64,000 nt of DNA, taken from positions 62,001-126,000 of the forward strand of contig NZ_JASXSH010000003.1 in the NCBI RefSeq assembly GCF_030315745.1. Direction: 5' to 3'. A model generated the notes under the pieces. That model was not told where the DNA came from, did not search any database, and saw nothing but the letters and a program-made list of their open reading frames with translations. The stretch comes from Gordonia heveisoli. GTDB taxonomy: Bacteria > Actinomycetota > Actinomycetes > Mycobacteriales > Mycobacteriaceae. The translations under genes were made by a program, and so were the position numbers. This document shows, piece by piece, positions 21,746 through 33,156 of this stretch. Within the stretch, counting starts at the first letter, position 1. Each line of letters begins with the position of its first letter.

Positions 21746-23059
21746 ATGGAAACGGTCGGACTGATCATCGCGGTCCTGGTGGCGGTACTGGTGGTCGTCA
21801 CGCTGGTGAAATCGGTGGCGCTGATCCCGCAGGCAGAAGCGGCGGTGATCGAGCGTCTGGGTCGGTATACCCGGACGGTGTCCGGACAGTTGACGTTGCT
21901 GTGGCCGTTCATCGATCGGATCCGCGCCCGCGTCGACATCCGGGAGCGGGTGGTGTCGTTCCCGCCGCAGCCGGTCATCACGGAGGACAACCTGACGCTG
22001 TCCATCGATACCGTCGTCTACTTCCAGGTGACCAATCCGCGGTCGGCGGTCTACGAGATCGACAACTACATCGCCGGTGTGGAGCAGCTGACGATCACCA
22101 CGCTGCGCAATGTGGTCGGCGGTATGACGCTCGAGGAGACGCTGACCTCCCGTGACTCGATCAACGGTCAGCTTCGCGGCGTACTCGACGAGGCCACCGG
22201 TCGCTGGGGCCTTCGGGTGGCGCGTGTCGAACTGAAGTCGATCATGCCGCCGCCGTCGATCCAGGAGTCGATGGAGAAGCAGATGAAGGCCGACCGCGAG
22301 AAGCGGGCGACCATCCTGGCCGCCGAAGGACAGCGTGAGTCGGCGATCAAGACTGCCGAGGGCAACAAGCAGTCGCAGATCCTGGCAGCCGAGGGCGCCA
22401 AGCAAGCCGCGATCCTGGCCGCCGAGGCCGAACGGCAGTCCCGCATCCTGCGGGCTCAGGGCGACCGGGCGGCCGCCTACCTGAAGGCACAGGGCGAGGC
22501 GAAGGCCATCGAGAAGACTTTCGCGGCCATCAAGTCGAGCCGTCCGACGCCGGAACTGCTTGCCTACGAATATCTCCGGCAGCTACCGGAGATGGCGAAG
22601 GGCGAGGCCAGCAAGGTGTGGGTGGTGCCCTCCGATTTCGGTTCGGCGCTACAGGGATTTGCCAAGTCGTTCGGCGAGCAGGGGGCCGACGGGGTATTCC
22701 GGTACGAGGCCACCGACGTCGACGTCGACGAGGTCGACGAGTCGGAGACCGAGGACTGGTTCTCGCTGGCATCGGATCCGAAGGTGGCCCAGGCGGTCGC
22801 CGAGGCGGAGGCCGTGGCGCGGACGCCGGTGGCACCGGAAGTTCCGGTTCGACGCTCGGCCGCCCCGCCGGTGGCCGCGCCCGAGTATCGCGCCGAACTG
22901 GGCACCTCCGGGTGGTCGCAGACCCCGGATCCCGGTCCGGCCGCACCCGCCCCGCAAGCTCCGCCTGCGCAACACGCGCGCCAATATCCCGACCCCGGGC
23001 CGGGACAGCCGGGTGACCATGGTCAGCAGGCCGACGGTCCATGGTGGACCGACCGCTGA
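21746..23059 (+). CDS. SPFH/band-7 stomatin-like protein (Rv1488-like)
   Basis: A 437-residue prohibitin/stomatin homologue. A single N-terminal helix (residues 4-24) anchors it, followed by the band-7 domain (VIERLGRYTRTVSGQLTLLW; DNLTLSIDTVVYFQVTNPRS; TLRNVVGGMTLEETLTSRD). A long Ala/Glu/Lys/Gln coiled coil spans about residues 175-265 with repeated ILAAEG units. The C-terminal 110 residues are acidic then Pro/Ala-rich and variable, longer than in M. tuberculosis. It is thought to organise membrane microdomains with NfeD. Confidence 0.92.
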   Translation: METVGLIIAVLVAVLVVVTLVKSVALIPQAEAAVIERLGRYTRTVSGQLTLLWPFIDRIRARVDIRERVVSFPPQPVITEDNLTLSIDTVVYFQVTNPRSAVYEIDNYIAGVEQLTITTLRNVVGGMTLEETLTSRDSINGQLRGVLDEATGRWGLRVARVELKSIMPPPSIQESMEKQMKADREKRATILAAEGQRESAIKTAEGNKQSQILAAEGAKQAAILAAEAERQSRILRAQGDRAAAYLKAQGEAKAIEKTFAAIKSSRPTPELLAYEYLRQLPEMAKGEASKVWVVPSDFGSALQGFAKSFGEQGADGVFRYEATDVDVDEVDESETEDWFSLASDPKVAQAVAEAEAVARTPVAPEVPVRRSAAPPVAAPEYRAELGTSGWSQTPDPGPAAPAPQAPPAQHARQYPDPGPGQPGDHGQQADGPWWTDR

Positions 23060-23119
23060 ATCTGATTGCGAGGATCGGGAATCGCGTGCTGTCGATGGTG
23101 AGGGAATAGGGAACGACGG

Positions 23120-24760
23120 ATGGATCTGAGCACTGTCGACGGTTGGGATATCGACGGACTCGAAGAGCTGGTGATGGCATCCGCGGAGGAGGACTCCGCC
23201 GGCGTGGCCGAACGGCTGGCCCACTGTTTCGGTCTGGCGGTCTCGGCGAAATCTGGAGCAGCTGCATCTGGAGAGGCAGGCGACCTCGGCCGCCGACCAC
23301 TGCATCGGGTGGCCGCCGAATCGTTGAGCGTCGCGCAGCATCTACGTGCAGAACTGGCTGAGATCCGGATCGCGGCCGAAGCGGCCGGAATGACTGTGCA
23401 TCCGGATGCGGCCGTGACCGCGCTGCCGCGTTCGGTTGCCGACGACGCGGCACGCGAACATGAACGCAGTCGCCTCGAATATGCCGCGATGGCGGTCGGG
23501 ACACAGGCCGACACACTGCTCGACACACTCCGCGTAAGCCTCGTCGATGCCGGACATGATGCGGCACCACAAGTCTCGGCTGATGTCGACGCGGCAGCCA
23601 CGGCCATGGTGCCGCCATCCGGACCGCCGTCGGGGATCAGCGCGGAACAGAACGCCGCGTACTGGTATGCGCTCACCGACGCCCAGCGGGACTGGGTGCT
23701 CACCGAGCATCCCGAATGGATCGGTGGCCTCGACGGCATTCCGTCACCGGTGCGCGACCGGGCCAATCGGTCCCGGATCCCCGGGGTGCTCGCCGGCCTG
23801 GAACTGACCCGCGACCGGCTGAGCGGTGAATTGTCGCGGCGTCGTACCCGGGGCTGGTTCACCAATCAGGACGCCGGCCTGGCGCAGGTGGAGCGCAAGA
23901 TCGCGGACGTACGCAGGCTCGGCGAGCTGGTCGCGGAGAAGCCGTGGAGTCCAGCGGACCGTGCCGGGACGCTGCTGTTGCTGCTCGACACCGATTCAGG
24001 CGAACAAGGCAAGGCGGTCGTCGCGGTCGGCAATCCCGACGACGCCGATCATGTCGGGATCTCGACGCCCGGCATGGACACCAACATTCGCGACAGTTTC
24101 CGCGGCATGATCGCGGAGGCCGCGTCGTTGCGGGACGAGGGTTATCGACAGTTACGCGAGGCCGGACGGTTCGACGAGCAGATCGCGATCGTCGGGTGGC
24201 TTGGTTACGAGCCACCCGACAACGCGGGCACCCGGCCACCTGGGTGGTCGTATCTGGAAGTGCTGCAACATGATCGAGCGACGAGTGGGGCGCCCGCACT
24301 CGCACGCTTCTACCGGGGGCTGGCGGTGGCGAGCACGCGCACCGATCCGCATCTCGTGGCGTTGGGGCATTCCTACGGTTCGCTGACCCAGGGCCTGGCA
24401 CTCAAGCAGCCGGGCGGGCATCCGATCGACGATGCGGTCTTCTACGGGTCGCCGGGGTTCATGGCGTCGGATGAGCCGGATCTGGGGCTCGCGCAGGGCC
24501 ACGGCTTTGTGATGCAGGGGGACCGGGACTGGATCAACCATGTCCGCTCGCGCGGTCGGATCGGGCTCAACGGGCCTGCGCCACGCTCGACCCAGCTCGT
24601 CCAGCTCGACTGCAGCACTGCGCGGTTCACCCCGGATGGGGTGTATCGGGAGGGCGCGCACACCCACGCGGACTATCCGCGCAACGGCAGCAACCATCAG
24701 CTTCGGGTGTCCGGCTACCTGTTGGCACGCATCGTCGCCGGACTCGACCCCCGCGGATGA
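23120..24760 (+). CDS. DUF1023 alpha/beta hydrolase, ESX-helical N-terminus
   Basis: A 546-residue protein in two parts. The N-terminal 160 residues are helical, resembling WXG-like regions that precede DUF1023 domains. The conserved domain starts near residue 175 (NAAYWYALTDAQRDWVLTEH; IGGLDGIPSPVRDRANR) and holds the alpha/beta-hydrolase nucleophile in ALGHSYGSLTQ near 415 and a His in EGAHTHADYP near 515. Substrate is unknown. Residues about 36-62 (KSGAAASGEAGDLGRRPLHR) look less protein-like than another frame there, so a compensated frameshift in the N-terminal part is possible. It is not part of the mycobacterial gene order. Confidence 0.8.
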   Translation: MDLSTVDGWDIDGLEELVMASAEEDSAGVAERLAHCFGLAVSAKSGAAASGEAGDLGRRPLHRVAAESLSVAQHLRAELAEIRIAAEAAGMTVHPDAAVTALPRSVADDAAREHERSRLEYAAMAVGTQADTLLDTLRVSLVDAGHDAAPQVSADVDAAATAMVPPSGPPSGISAEQNAAYWYALTDAQRDWVLTEHPEWIGGLDGIPSPVRDRANRSRIPGVLAGLELTRDRLSGELSRRRTRGWFTNQDAGLAQVERKIADVRRLGELVAEKPWSPADRAGTLLLLLDTDSGEQGKAVVAVGNPDDADHVGISTPGMDTNIRDSFRGMIAEAASLRDEGYRQLREAGRFDEQIAIVGWLGYEPPDNAGTRPPGWSYLEVLQHDRATSGAPALARFYRGLAVASTRTDPHLVALGHSYGSLTQGLALKQPGGHPIDDAVFYGSPGFMASDEPDLGLAQGHGFVMQGDRDWINHVRSRGRIGLNGPAPRSTQLVQLDCSTARFTPDGVYREGAHTHADYPRNGSNHQLRVSGYLLARIVAGLDPRG

Positions 24761-24787
24761 AGGTGGTTGTGGGGCAGTGGATCAGGG

Positions 24788-25351
24788 TCAGGTGATCAGG
24801 AGGACGCCGACGCCGACGACGCCGACCGCCCATAGCACCGAGGCGAAGGTACCCATGATGAACTGCTCGGAGGCGTGCGGCGCCCGTAGCTCGGGGAACC
24901 GTGCGAGGCTCTTGACCGCCAACACCACGGCGAGTCCCTCGGGCCATCCGGCGAGCAGCGCGGCGGCGACGGCGAGCCGTTCCAGATAGCCGATGACGCG
25001 ACCACCCCGCAGCGGGCCGAAAGGCGGGGCCGGGGACTGGTCGATGCCGCTCGCGTCATCGTGGCGGGTGACGGCGCCACCGGCGGCCAGGACGGTGCGC
25101 ACGATGGGCCCGCCCGCGACGACCGCGGCGGGCACGGTGACGATGTAGCAGATGACCCGGGTGCCATCGGTGACGGAGGCGTCGGGGATCGCCAGCAGTG
25201 CGGCGAGCAGGACGAGCGCGACCATGGCGGTGGTGGTCGCGGCATCGACCAGGACCGGATGTCGGCGCAACGGCTGACGTCGGCGGGCGACCTCGACCAC
25301 CGGCGGCAGGATTGCGGTCAGCGCCAACAGCACGATGCCGGTCACGATCAT
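24788..25351 (-). CDS. Integral membrane protein partner of SatD-like gene
   Basis: A 187-residue membrane protein with about four hydrophobic helices (MIVTGIVLLALTAILPPVVE; TTTAMVALVLLAALLAI; VICYIVTVPAAVVAGG; FIMGTFASVLWAVGVVGVGV). It overlaps the upstream SatD-like gene by four bases (ATGA), so the two are translated together. SatD/SatE-type pairs are linked to stress or acid response in streptococci; the molecular job is unknown. Confidence 0.8.
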   Translation of the reverse strand: MIVTGIVLLALTAILPPVVEVARRRQPLRRHPVLVDAATTTAMVALVLLAALLAIPDASVTDGTRVICYIVTVPAAVVAGGPIVRTVLAAGGAVTRHDDASGIDQSPAPPFGPLRGGRVIGYLERLAVAAALLAGWPEGLAVVLAVKSLARFPELRAPHASEQFIMGTFASVLWAVGVVGVGVLLIT

Positions 25352-25941
25352 GGTGTTCCCCCCGAATTCGCGGTGGCCAGGAGGTCGGCCGCCAGTGCGT
25401 AGGCGTCGATTTCGGCATCCCAGCTCGCACTGCGGAGCCGCTGCGACATGGCCTGCGGTGAGATGCCCAGTTGCGTGGCCGCCTGAGCCTGGCTGAGTCC
25501 GGTACGCATCAGCGCGGTGGCCTCAGCGCCCGCCGCACTACGGCCCGCGATGACGTCGGCCAGCATCCGGATCGCGGTCTGGGCGTGGATGCACCAGCGG
25601 TGGTCGGTGCCCACGACGGCTACCGGGATCCGTCGGCGTTTGGCCGATTCGACCGCGTCGCGTGCGAATTCGAAGGCACGCCCGCGGCCGGCGCGAGTGG
25701 AGGCGGGCAGTGGTTCGTCCACCGGTCCGATACCGATGCCGACACTCCAGTGCCCGTCGGTGGCCAGTTCGACGGCCAGGCGCGCGACGACGGTGGCATC
25801 GTCGAGGACGGCCTGTGCCTCGTCGCCTGCGGTGCGTTCGAATCGCCGGACCATGTCGACATCGGCGAAACGCGTGAGCAGATCACCGACCCGGTCGATG
25901 TCGGTTCGGCTGCCGCGCTGGTCGACGGTCATGACGAACAT
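25348..25941 (-). CDS. SatD-family protein with C-terminal helix-turn-helix
   Basis: A 197-residue protein. The N-terminal part starts MFVMTVDQRGSRTDIDRV and contains FERTAGDEAQAVLDD, GHWSVGIGIGPVDEPLPAST and GRGRAFEFARDAVESAK, as in SatD-family proteins. The C-terminal third is a clear helix-turn-helix: TGLSQAQAATQLGISPQAMS near residues 148-167. The ATG at 25941 follows a GTG at 25944; no good ribosome site precedes either, so a leaderless transcript is possible. Four palindromes of one geometry lie directly upstream, the first ending next to the start, which suggests autoregulation by this HTH. It is co-translated with the membrane gene. Confidence 0.8.
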   Translation of the reverse strand: MFVMTVDQRGSRTDIDRVGDLLTRFADVDMVRRFERTAGDEAQAVLDDATVVARLAVELATDGHWSVGIGIGPVDEPLPASTRAGRGRAFEFARDAVESAKRRRIPVAVVGTDHRWCIHAQTAIRMLADVIAGRSAAGAEATALMRTGLSQAQAATQLGISPQAMSQRLRSASWDAEIDAYALAADLLATANSGGTP

Positions 25942-25943
25942 CA

Positions 25944-26065
25944 CTCAAGGCTATTAGCTTGAGATAAGAAAATCAAGCATTTTCCCTTGATGTGGTGCCG
26001 GATCGCGGCGGGTTGACATCAAGCTCTTCGGCTTGATCGGCAACTATCAAGTTTTCATCCTTGCT
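25944..26065. promoter_or_regulatory. Array of four palindromic operators TCAAG-N8-CTTGA
   Basis: Four copies of one motif with fixed 8-nt spacing: CTCAAG-N8-CTTGAG (25944-25963), ATCAAG-N8-CTTGAT (25972-25991), ATCAAG-N8-CTTGAT (26018-26037) and ATCAAG-N8-CTTGCT (26046-26065, one mismatch). Centres are 28, 46 and 28 nt apart, i.e. two equal pairs. The first copy abuts the SatD-like start; the others lie inside the last 31 codons of the TVP38 gene. Spacer sequences differ, so this is not a simple tandem duplication. A dimeric regulator is inferred, most likely the adjacent HTH protein. Confidence 0.7.
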
Positions 26066-26779
26066 GGTCTCGCCTTCGTCGGCGGTCTCCGGGGTCGGCG
26101 GGAGTGGCAGCCGGGCGTCGAGAAGTAGCCCGGTCAGGCCCACCGCGAACAGGAGCCCGGTCAGCATCAGTGAGAGTGGGCTGCGTGTGCCGGTCAGCGC
26201 ATCGCCGAGGAAAACGACCGCCGCCGTACCGGGCGCCATACCGATGACGCTGGCCACGGTATAGGGGAGTAGCCGCACCGAGGACAGGGCCGCACAGTAG
26301 TTGGTGACCGAGAACGGGCACGCCGCGATCAGGCGCAGCGACCCGACCGCCAGCCAGCCACGATGGGTGAGCCGGTATTCGATCGCGGCTACCACGGGTT
26401 TACCGAGATAGGGCTGCACCCGCGCCCGTCCGAGGTGGCGGGCAAGGAGGAAGGCGGCGATCGCGGCTACCGCCGAGGCGATCATCGAACCGACGAAACC
26501 GACCACCGGGCCGAAGAAGACGCCCGCCAGGATCGTAAACGTCGACCGTGGGATCGGCGCGATCGTCACCACCGCGTAGGCGATGAAGAACAGCCACACG
26601 AACGACGGGCCGAGGCTGTCACCCCAGGATCGGACCAGGCTGACCGACGGCGTCGGGATGAGATAGGTGGCCGCCAGGATCGCAGCCACCACGAGTGCGC
26701 CGACAATCCCCATGCGCAGTGCGCGGGGATCGACACGCGTTTGTCGGCGTGGTGCCGGGGTGGTGGAGCGATCGGGCAT
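25973..26779 (-). CDS. TVP38/TMEM64 family membrane protein (Rv1491c-like)
   Basis: A 268-residue DedA/SNARE-associated superfamily protein with about five to six helices (MGIVGALVVAAILAATYLIP; FVWLFFIAYAVVTIAPIP; GVFFGPVVGFVGSMIASAVA; LMLTGLLFAVGLTGLLLDA). The family loop FVGSMIAS...RHLGR and LRLIAACPFSVTNYCAALS are visible. The last 40 residues are acidic and hydrophilic (DEGETSKDENLIVADQAEEL), and their DNA carries three of the four palindromes feeding the next gene. Likely lipid transport or membrane homeostasis. Synteny with Rv1491c, upstream of mutA and divergent, supports the call. Confidence 0.87.
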   Translation of the reverse strand: MPDRSTTPAPRRQTRVDPRALRMGIVGALVVAAILAATYLIPTPSVSLVRSWGDSLGPSFVWLFFIAYAVVTIAPIPRSTFTILAGVFFGPVVGFVGSMIASAVAAIAAFLLARHLGRARVQPYLGKPVVAAIEYRLTHRGWLAVGSLRLIAACPFSVTNYCAALSSVRLLPYTVASVIGMAPGTAAVVFLGDALTGTRSPLSLMLTGLLFAVGLTGLLLDARLPLPPTPETADEGETSKDENLIVADQAEELDVNPPRSGTTSRENA

Positions 26780-26910
26780 TGCGCCGAGTCTAGTCGGCTC
26801 GCGAGCGTGGCCTTGATCACCGTTCGGCCCTCGATGCGTTGCCGAGCGAGCGATCGGCTAAGGTCATGTACGCGCTCGCACAGTGCATCACCGGAGGTGT
26901 TCTACCCCAC

Positions 26911-28838
26911 ATGCCACAACATACTGACCAGCAGAAATCCGCAGCTGAGCTCGACGATGCCCACCGGGCATGGTCGCAGGCCGCGGCCGCCGTGCTCGCC
27001 AAATCGCGACGAGTCACGGTGGAGGAGTTGCCGGCCGACGCCGAGTCGATGCTGTCGACTGCGACAGCCGACGGACTGACGGTCCGGCCGTTGTACACGC
27101 GCCGCGACGAGTCGGCCGAACCCGGTCTGCCCGGCCACTTTCCGTTCGTCCGCGGCAGCGACCCGCAGCGTGACGTGACCGTCGGCTGGCGGGTCACCGA
27201 ACGCTTCGGCGACAGTGCGCAGGCACCCGCCGCAACCAACGAGGCCATCCTCGACGCCATGGGTGTCGGCACCAGCGGCCTGTGGTTGCGCGTCGGTGAC
27301 GGCATCGGTGCCGACGACCTCGCCGCGGTCCTGGCCGGTGTCTACCTCGATCTCGTTCCGGTCACCCTGGATGCCGGTGCCCACGGAATCGACGCGGCTC
27401 GCACGCTGCTGGCATTGCGCGCCGAGGCGGCGAAGGCACCCCAGGCGGCTCCGGTCACGGCGGCCACCACCCACTCCTTCGGTCTGTCCCCGCTCACCGC
27501 GGCCTTCGCGGGTCGGGACAGTGTCGACGGTGCCGCAGCCGTCGCACTGGCCACCCAGGGCCTGCCCGCCGGAGTGCGCACCTTCCGGGTCGACGGCACC
27601 GACTTCGCCACCGCCGGCGCCGACAATGCGCTCGAACTGGGTCTGTCGGTGGCAGCCGCGCTGGCGCACCTGCGTGAGCTCACTGCCGCCGGACTCGACG
27701 CTGCCGCGGCGCTCGAGCAGGTCACCTTCGGTGTCTCGGTCGACGACGACCAGTTCGCCGCGATCGCGAAACTGCGTGCGCTGCGCAAGGTTTGGGCGCG
27801 TGTCGCCGACGTCGTCGGCGCCCGCGAAGCCGGTGGCGCCCTCACCCACGCGGTGACCGACCTGTCGATGTTCAGCCAGCGCGATCCGTGGGTGAACATG
27901 CTCCGTAGCACCATCGCCGCCTTCGGCGCCGGTGTCGGTGGCGCCGACCAGGTCACCGTGCTCGGCTACGACGCCGCCATCCCGGCCGACCTGCGCACCT
28001 CGAGCGCCGGCTTCTCCCGGCGTATCGCCCGCAACACCCAGCTGCTGCTGCTCGAGGAGTCCAACCTCGGCCGAGTACTCGATCCGGGCGGCGGGTCCTG
28101 GTTCATCGAGTCGCTCACCGACGATCTCGCCGCCGCGGCGTGGTCGGTGTTCACCGAGGTCGAGGCTGCCGGCGGCTACCGCAGTGCGCTGGACAGCGGT
28201 TGGATCACCGACCGCGTCGGAGCCGCGTTGTCCCGGCGTGAGGTCGAGGTGGCCCATCGCCGCACCTCGGTCACCGGTGTCAACGAGTTCCCCAACCTCG
28301 ACGAGAAGCCCCTCGGCGCCGGTGCCGCCGATGCCACCGACCTGGTCGGGGGCACTCCGCGCCTGGCCCGCGTCGGCCGTCCGTTCGAAGAGCTGCGTGA
28401 CCGCTCCGACGCCGTGCTGGCCGCTCGTGGGGTACGCCCGTCGGTGCTGTTGGTTCCGCTGGGCAGCGTCGCCGAGCACAACGGCCGCACCACCTTCGTC
28501 GCGAATCTGCTGGCCGCCGGTGGCATCACCGCCGTCAACCCGGGGCCGCTGACCGCCGACAACATCGCGAGTGCGGTGGCGGACGCCTCCGCGACGATCG
28601 CGGTGCTCTGCGGCACCAAGGCGCGCTACGGCGAGGATGGCCCGGCCGCGCTGGCCGCGGTGCGTGCCGCCGGTGTGGGGCAGGTGCTGCTCGCCGGGCC
28701 GGACAAGGAGTGGCCGGCGGGTGACGACCGCCCCGACGGTTCGCTGCGTGTCGGCATCGACGCGGTGGCGGTCCTGACCGAATTGTTCGACAAACTGGAC
28801 GACACGGCGGGCGCGGGCGCGTCGGCGGGAGCATCATC

Positions 28839-28842
<4 letters not shown>
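26911..28842 (+). CDS. mutA: Methylmalonyl-CoA mutase small subunit
   Basis: A 643-residue beta (small) subunit of the B12-dependent mutase that interconverts methylmalonyl-CoA and succinyl-CoA. The barrel domain is visible ([53 protein letters not shown]). The C-terminal cobalamin-like domain lacks the DxHxxG motif ([20 protein letters not shown]), as expected for the non-catalytic subunit. The ATG at 26911 has GGAGG 12 nt upstream; an in-frame extension to 26839 is not conserved-looking. It overlaps mutB by four bases. Confidence 0.94.
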
Positions 28843-31102
<2,260 letters not shown>

Positions 31103-31103
<1 letters not shown>

Positions 31104-32137
31104 TGGCCGAGCATGCCGCCGCCCGGGCGGCGCGCAGGCGGGTCGATGTGGACGCGCTGGAGTCGGGGGTGCTCGCCGATCGGCGAGCCGACCTCGCTCG
31201 GGCGATCACCCTGGTCGAGTCGACCCGGCCCGACCATCGCGTCGCCGCGCAGGAGTTGTTGCTTCGACTGACGCCGCAAGCGGGTAAGTCGTTCCGCGTC
31301 GGCATCACCGGCGTGCCGGGCGTGGGCAAGTCGACGACGATCGAGGCGCTCGGTATGCACCTCATCGAGCAGGGACACAAGGTTGCGGTACTCGCCGTCG
31401 ACCCGTCGTCGACGCGTACCGGCGGATCGATTCTGGGCGACAAGACCCGGATGGGCCGGCTGTCGGTGGAACCGAACGCGTACATCCGTCCGTCGCCGAC
31501 CTCCGGCACACTCGGTGGCGTCGCGAAGGCGACCCGCGAGACCATCGTGCTGGTCGAGGCGGCCGGTTTCGACGTGGTGCTGGTCGAGACTGTCGGTGTC
31601 GGCCAGTCCGAGGTGACCGTCGCCAACATGGTCGACACGTTCACCTTCCTGACCCTCGCTCGAACCGGGGACTCGTTGCAGGGCATCAAGAAGGGTGTCC
31701 TCGAGCTCGCCGATGTCATCGTGGTGAACAAGGCCGACGGCAAACATCAGATCGAAGCGAAAGGCGCTGCGCGCGAACTGAAGAACGCGCTCAAGCTGCT
31801 CTACCCGCATGACGCGCTGTGGACACCGCCGGTCCTGACGATGAGCGCGCTGGAGAAGACCGGTGTCGCTGAGTATTGGGAGGCGGTGCGCACCCACAAT
31901 CGGGTGCTGACCGAGGCAGGCGAGTTCACCGCCCGCCGCAATCAGCAGCAGATCGACTGGACCTGGGCGATGGTCAACGACATCGTCCTGGCTCGGTTGG
32001 CGCAGTCGCCGGCCGTCCGTGGAATCCGCGCCGACGTCGAAAACCAGCTGCGCACAGGTGATCTGACACCGGCACTGGCCGCGCAGCACATCGTCGACGC
32101 CTTCGACGCCGACGGGGCGGTCAGCTCACTCGACTAG
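31103..32137 (+). CDS. meaB: MeaB/ArgK-type GTPase, methylmalonyl-CoA mutase chaperone
   Basis: A G3E-family GTPase of about 344 residues that loads and protects the B12 cofactor of the mutase. Seen: P-loop GITGVPGVGKSTTIEALG near residue 67, DPSSTRTGGSILGDKTRM near 97, VETVGVGQSEVTVANMVD near 165, and NKADGKHQ near 210. The ATG at 31103 overlaps the mutB stop; a GTG/ATG one codon earlier is possible. Its last 12 nt overlap the end of the convergent luciferase-like gene. Confidence 0.94.
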
Positions 32138-33076
32138 GTCGGCCAGGGTCTCGCCTAGCAGCGTCACCCGACCCGGTAGGTGACCGTTGGCCGGGGCGTT
32201 CACGGTGAATCCGTCGATACCGGTGGAGAGCAGGTCGCGGTAGCGCTGCGCCACCTGATCGGGGTCGCCGACGATGGTCGACGCCCGCCGAACCTCGGCG
32301 GCCGGATTCCGTTGGAGATACGCCTCGAACTCGGATTGTGCCTGTGCCTGTGTGTCGGCGATGCAGGCCGAGGTCTGCACGGTCACGGTGACCTCCGACC
32401 GGTCCCGCCCGAGCGCGGCACAGTGCGCGGTCAGCGCGTCGAGTTTGCGGCCGATGTCCTCGGGCGCGCAGATGAGATTGGATTCATCGGCATACTGGGC
32501 GACCATCCGCAGCGTCTTCTTCTCGCCGCCACCACCGATCATGATCGGGATGCGCGACAGCGGCGCAGGCGAATTCAGCGCCTCCTGCGCGCGGTACCAC
32601 TTCCCGTCGAGGCTGGGTCGCTCGCCGCGCAGCATACCGAGCACGATGTGCAGTGACTCTTCCAGCTTTTCGAAACGGTCGGTGAAGGAGCCGAATTCGA
32701 AGCCGAACGAATCGTGTTCGAGTTCGAACCAGCCTGCCCCGATACCGAGTTGGGCGCGACCGCCGGACACCACGTCGAGGGCGGTGACGATCTTGGCCAG
32801 TAGTGCCGGATTACGGTACGTGTTGCCGGTCACCAGCGCCGACAATCGGACCCGCCGCGTGTGCTGGGCCAATGCCGAGAGCAGGGTGTAGCACTCGATC
32901 ATCGGTTCGCCGGGATCACCGAGGATGGGGAGTTGATAGAAGTGGTCCATCACCAGCACGGTGTCGAAACCGGAGTTCTCGGCCTCGACAGCCTGGGCGA
33001 CGATGGTGGGGAACAGCTGGTCGGGTGCGACATCGGGATAGGTGAAGTTGGGGATCTGGTAGCCGAGTCTGGTCAC
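32126..33076 (-). CDS. LLM-class F420-dependent oxidoreductase
   Basis: A 316-residue luciferase-like TIM-barrel protein, probably F420-dependent. Seen: LGYQIPNFTYPDVAPDQLF at the start, VLVMDHFYQLP near 50, LLSALAQHTRRVRLSALVTG near 75, GGRAQLGIGAGWFELEHDSF near 107, RIPIMIGGGGEKKTLR near 180 and LICAPEDIGRKL near 205. The GTG at 33076 is preceded by a purine-poor stretch, so the start is less certain. Substrate unknown. It converges on meaB and lies 80 nt downstream of entA on the same strand, so it may receive read-through from the siderophore operon; membership in that pathway is not shown. Confidence 0.85.
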   Translation of the reverse strand: MTRLGYQIPNFTYPDVAPDQLFPTIVAQAVEAENSGFDTVLVMDHFYQLPILGDPGEPMIECYTLLSALAQHTRRVRLSALVTGNTYRNPALLAKIVTALDVVSGGRAQLGIGAGWFELEHDSFGFEFGSFTDRFEKLEESLHIVLGMLRGERPSLDGKWYRAQEALNSPAPLSRIPIMIGGGGEKKTLRMVAQYADESNLICAPEDIGRKLDALTAHCAALGRDRSEVTVTVQTSACIADTQAQAQSEFEAYLQRNPAAEVRRASTIVGDPDQVAQRYRDLLSTGIDGFTVNAPANGHLPGRVTLLGETLADLVE

Positions 33077-33156
33077 CGGAGGAACGGTACGCCGATCCGG
33101 CGGGGGCCGCGCTGGAGTCGCCGACAGCCGACGAGGTGTGCCGGGCGTAGCTCCCG

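Noticed and set aside
26780-26910. Cobalamin riboswitch upstream of mutA
   Set aside because: The 131-nt gap has no B12-box-like sequence and is too short for a full cobalamin riboswitch.
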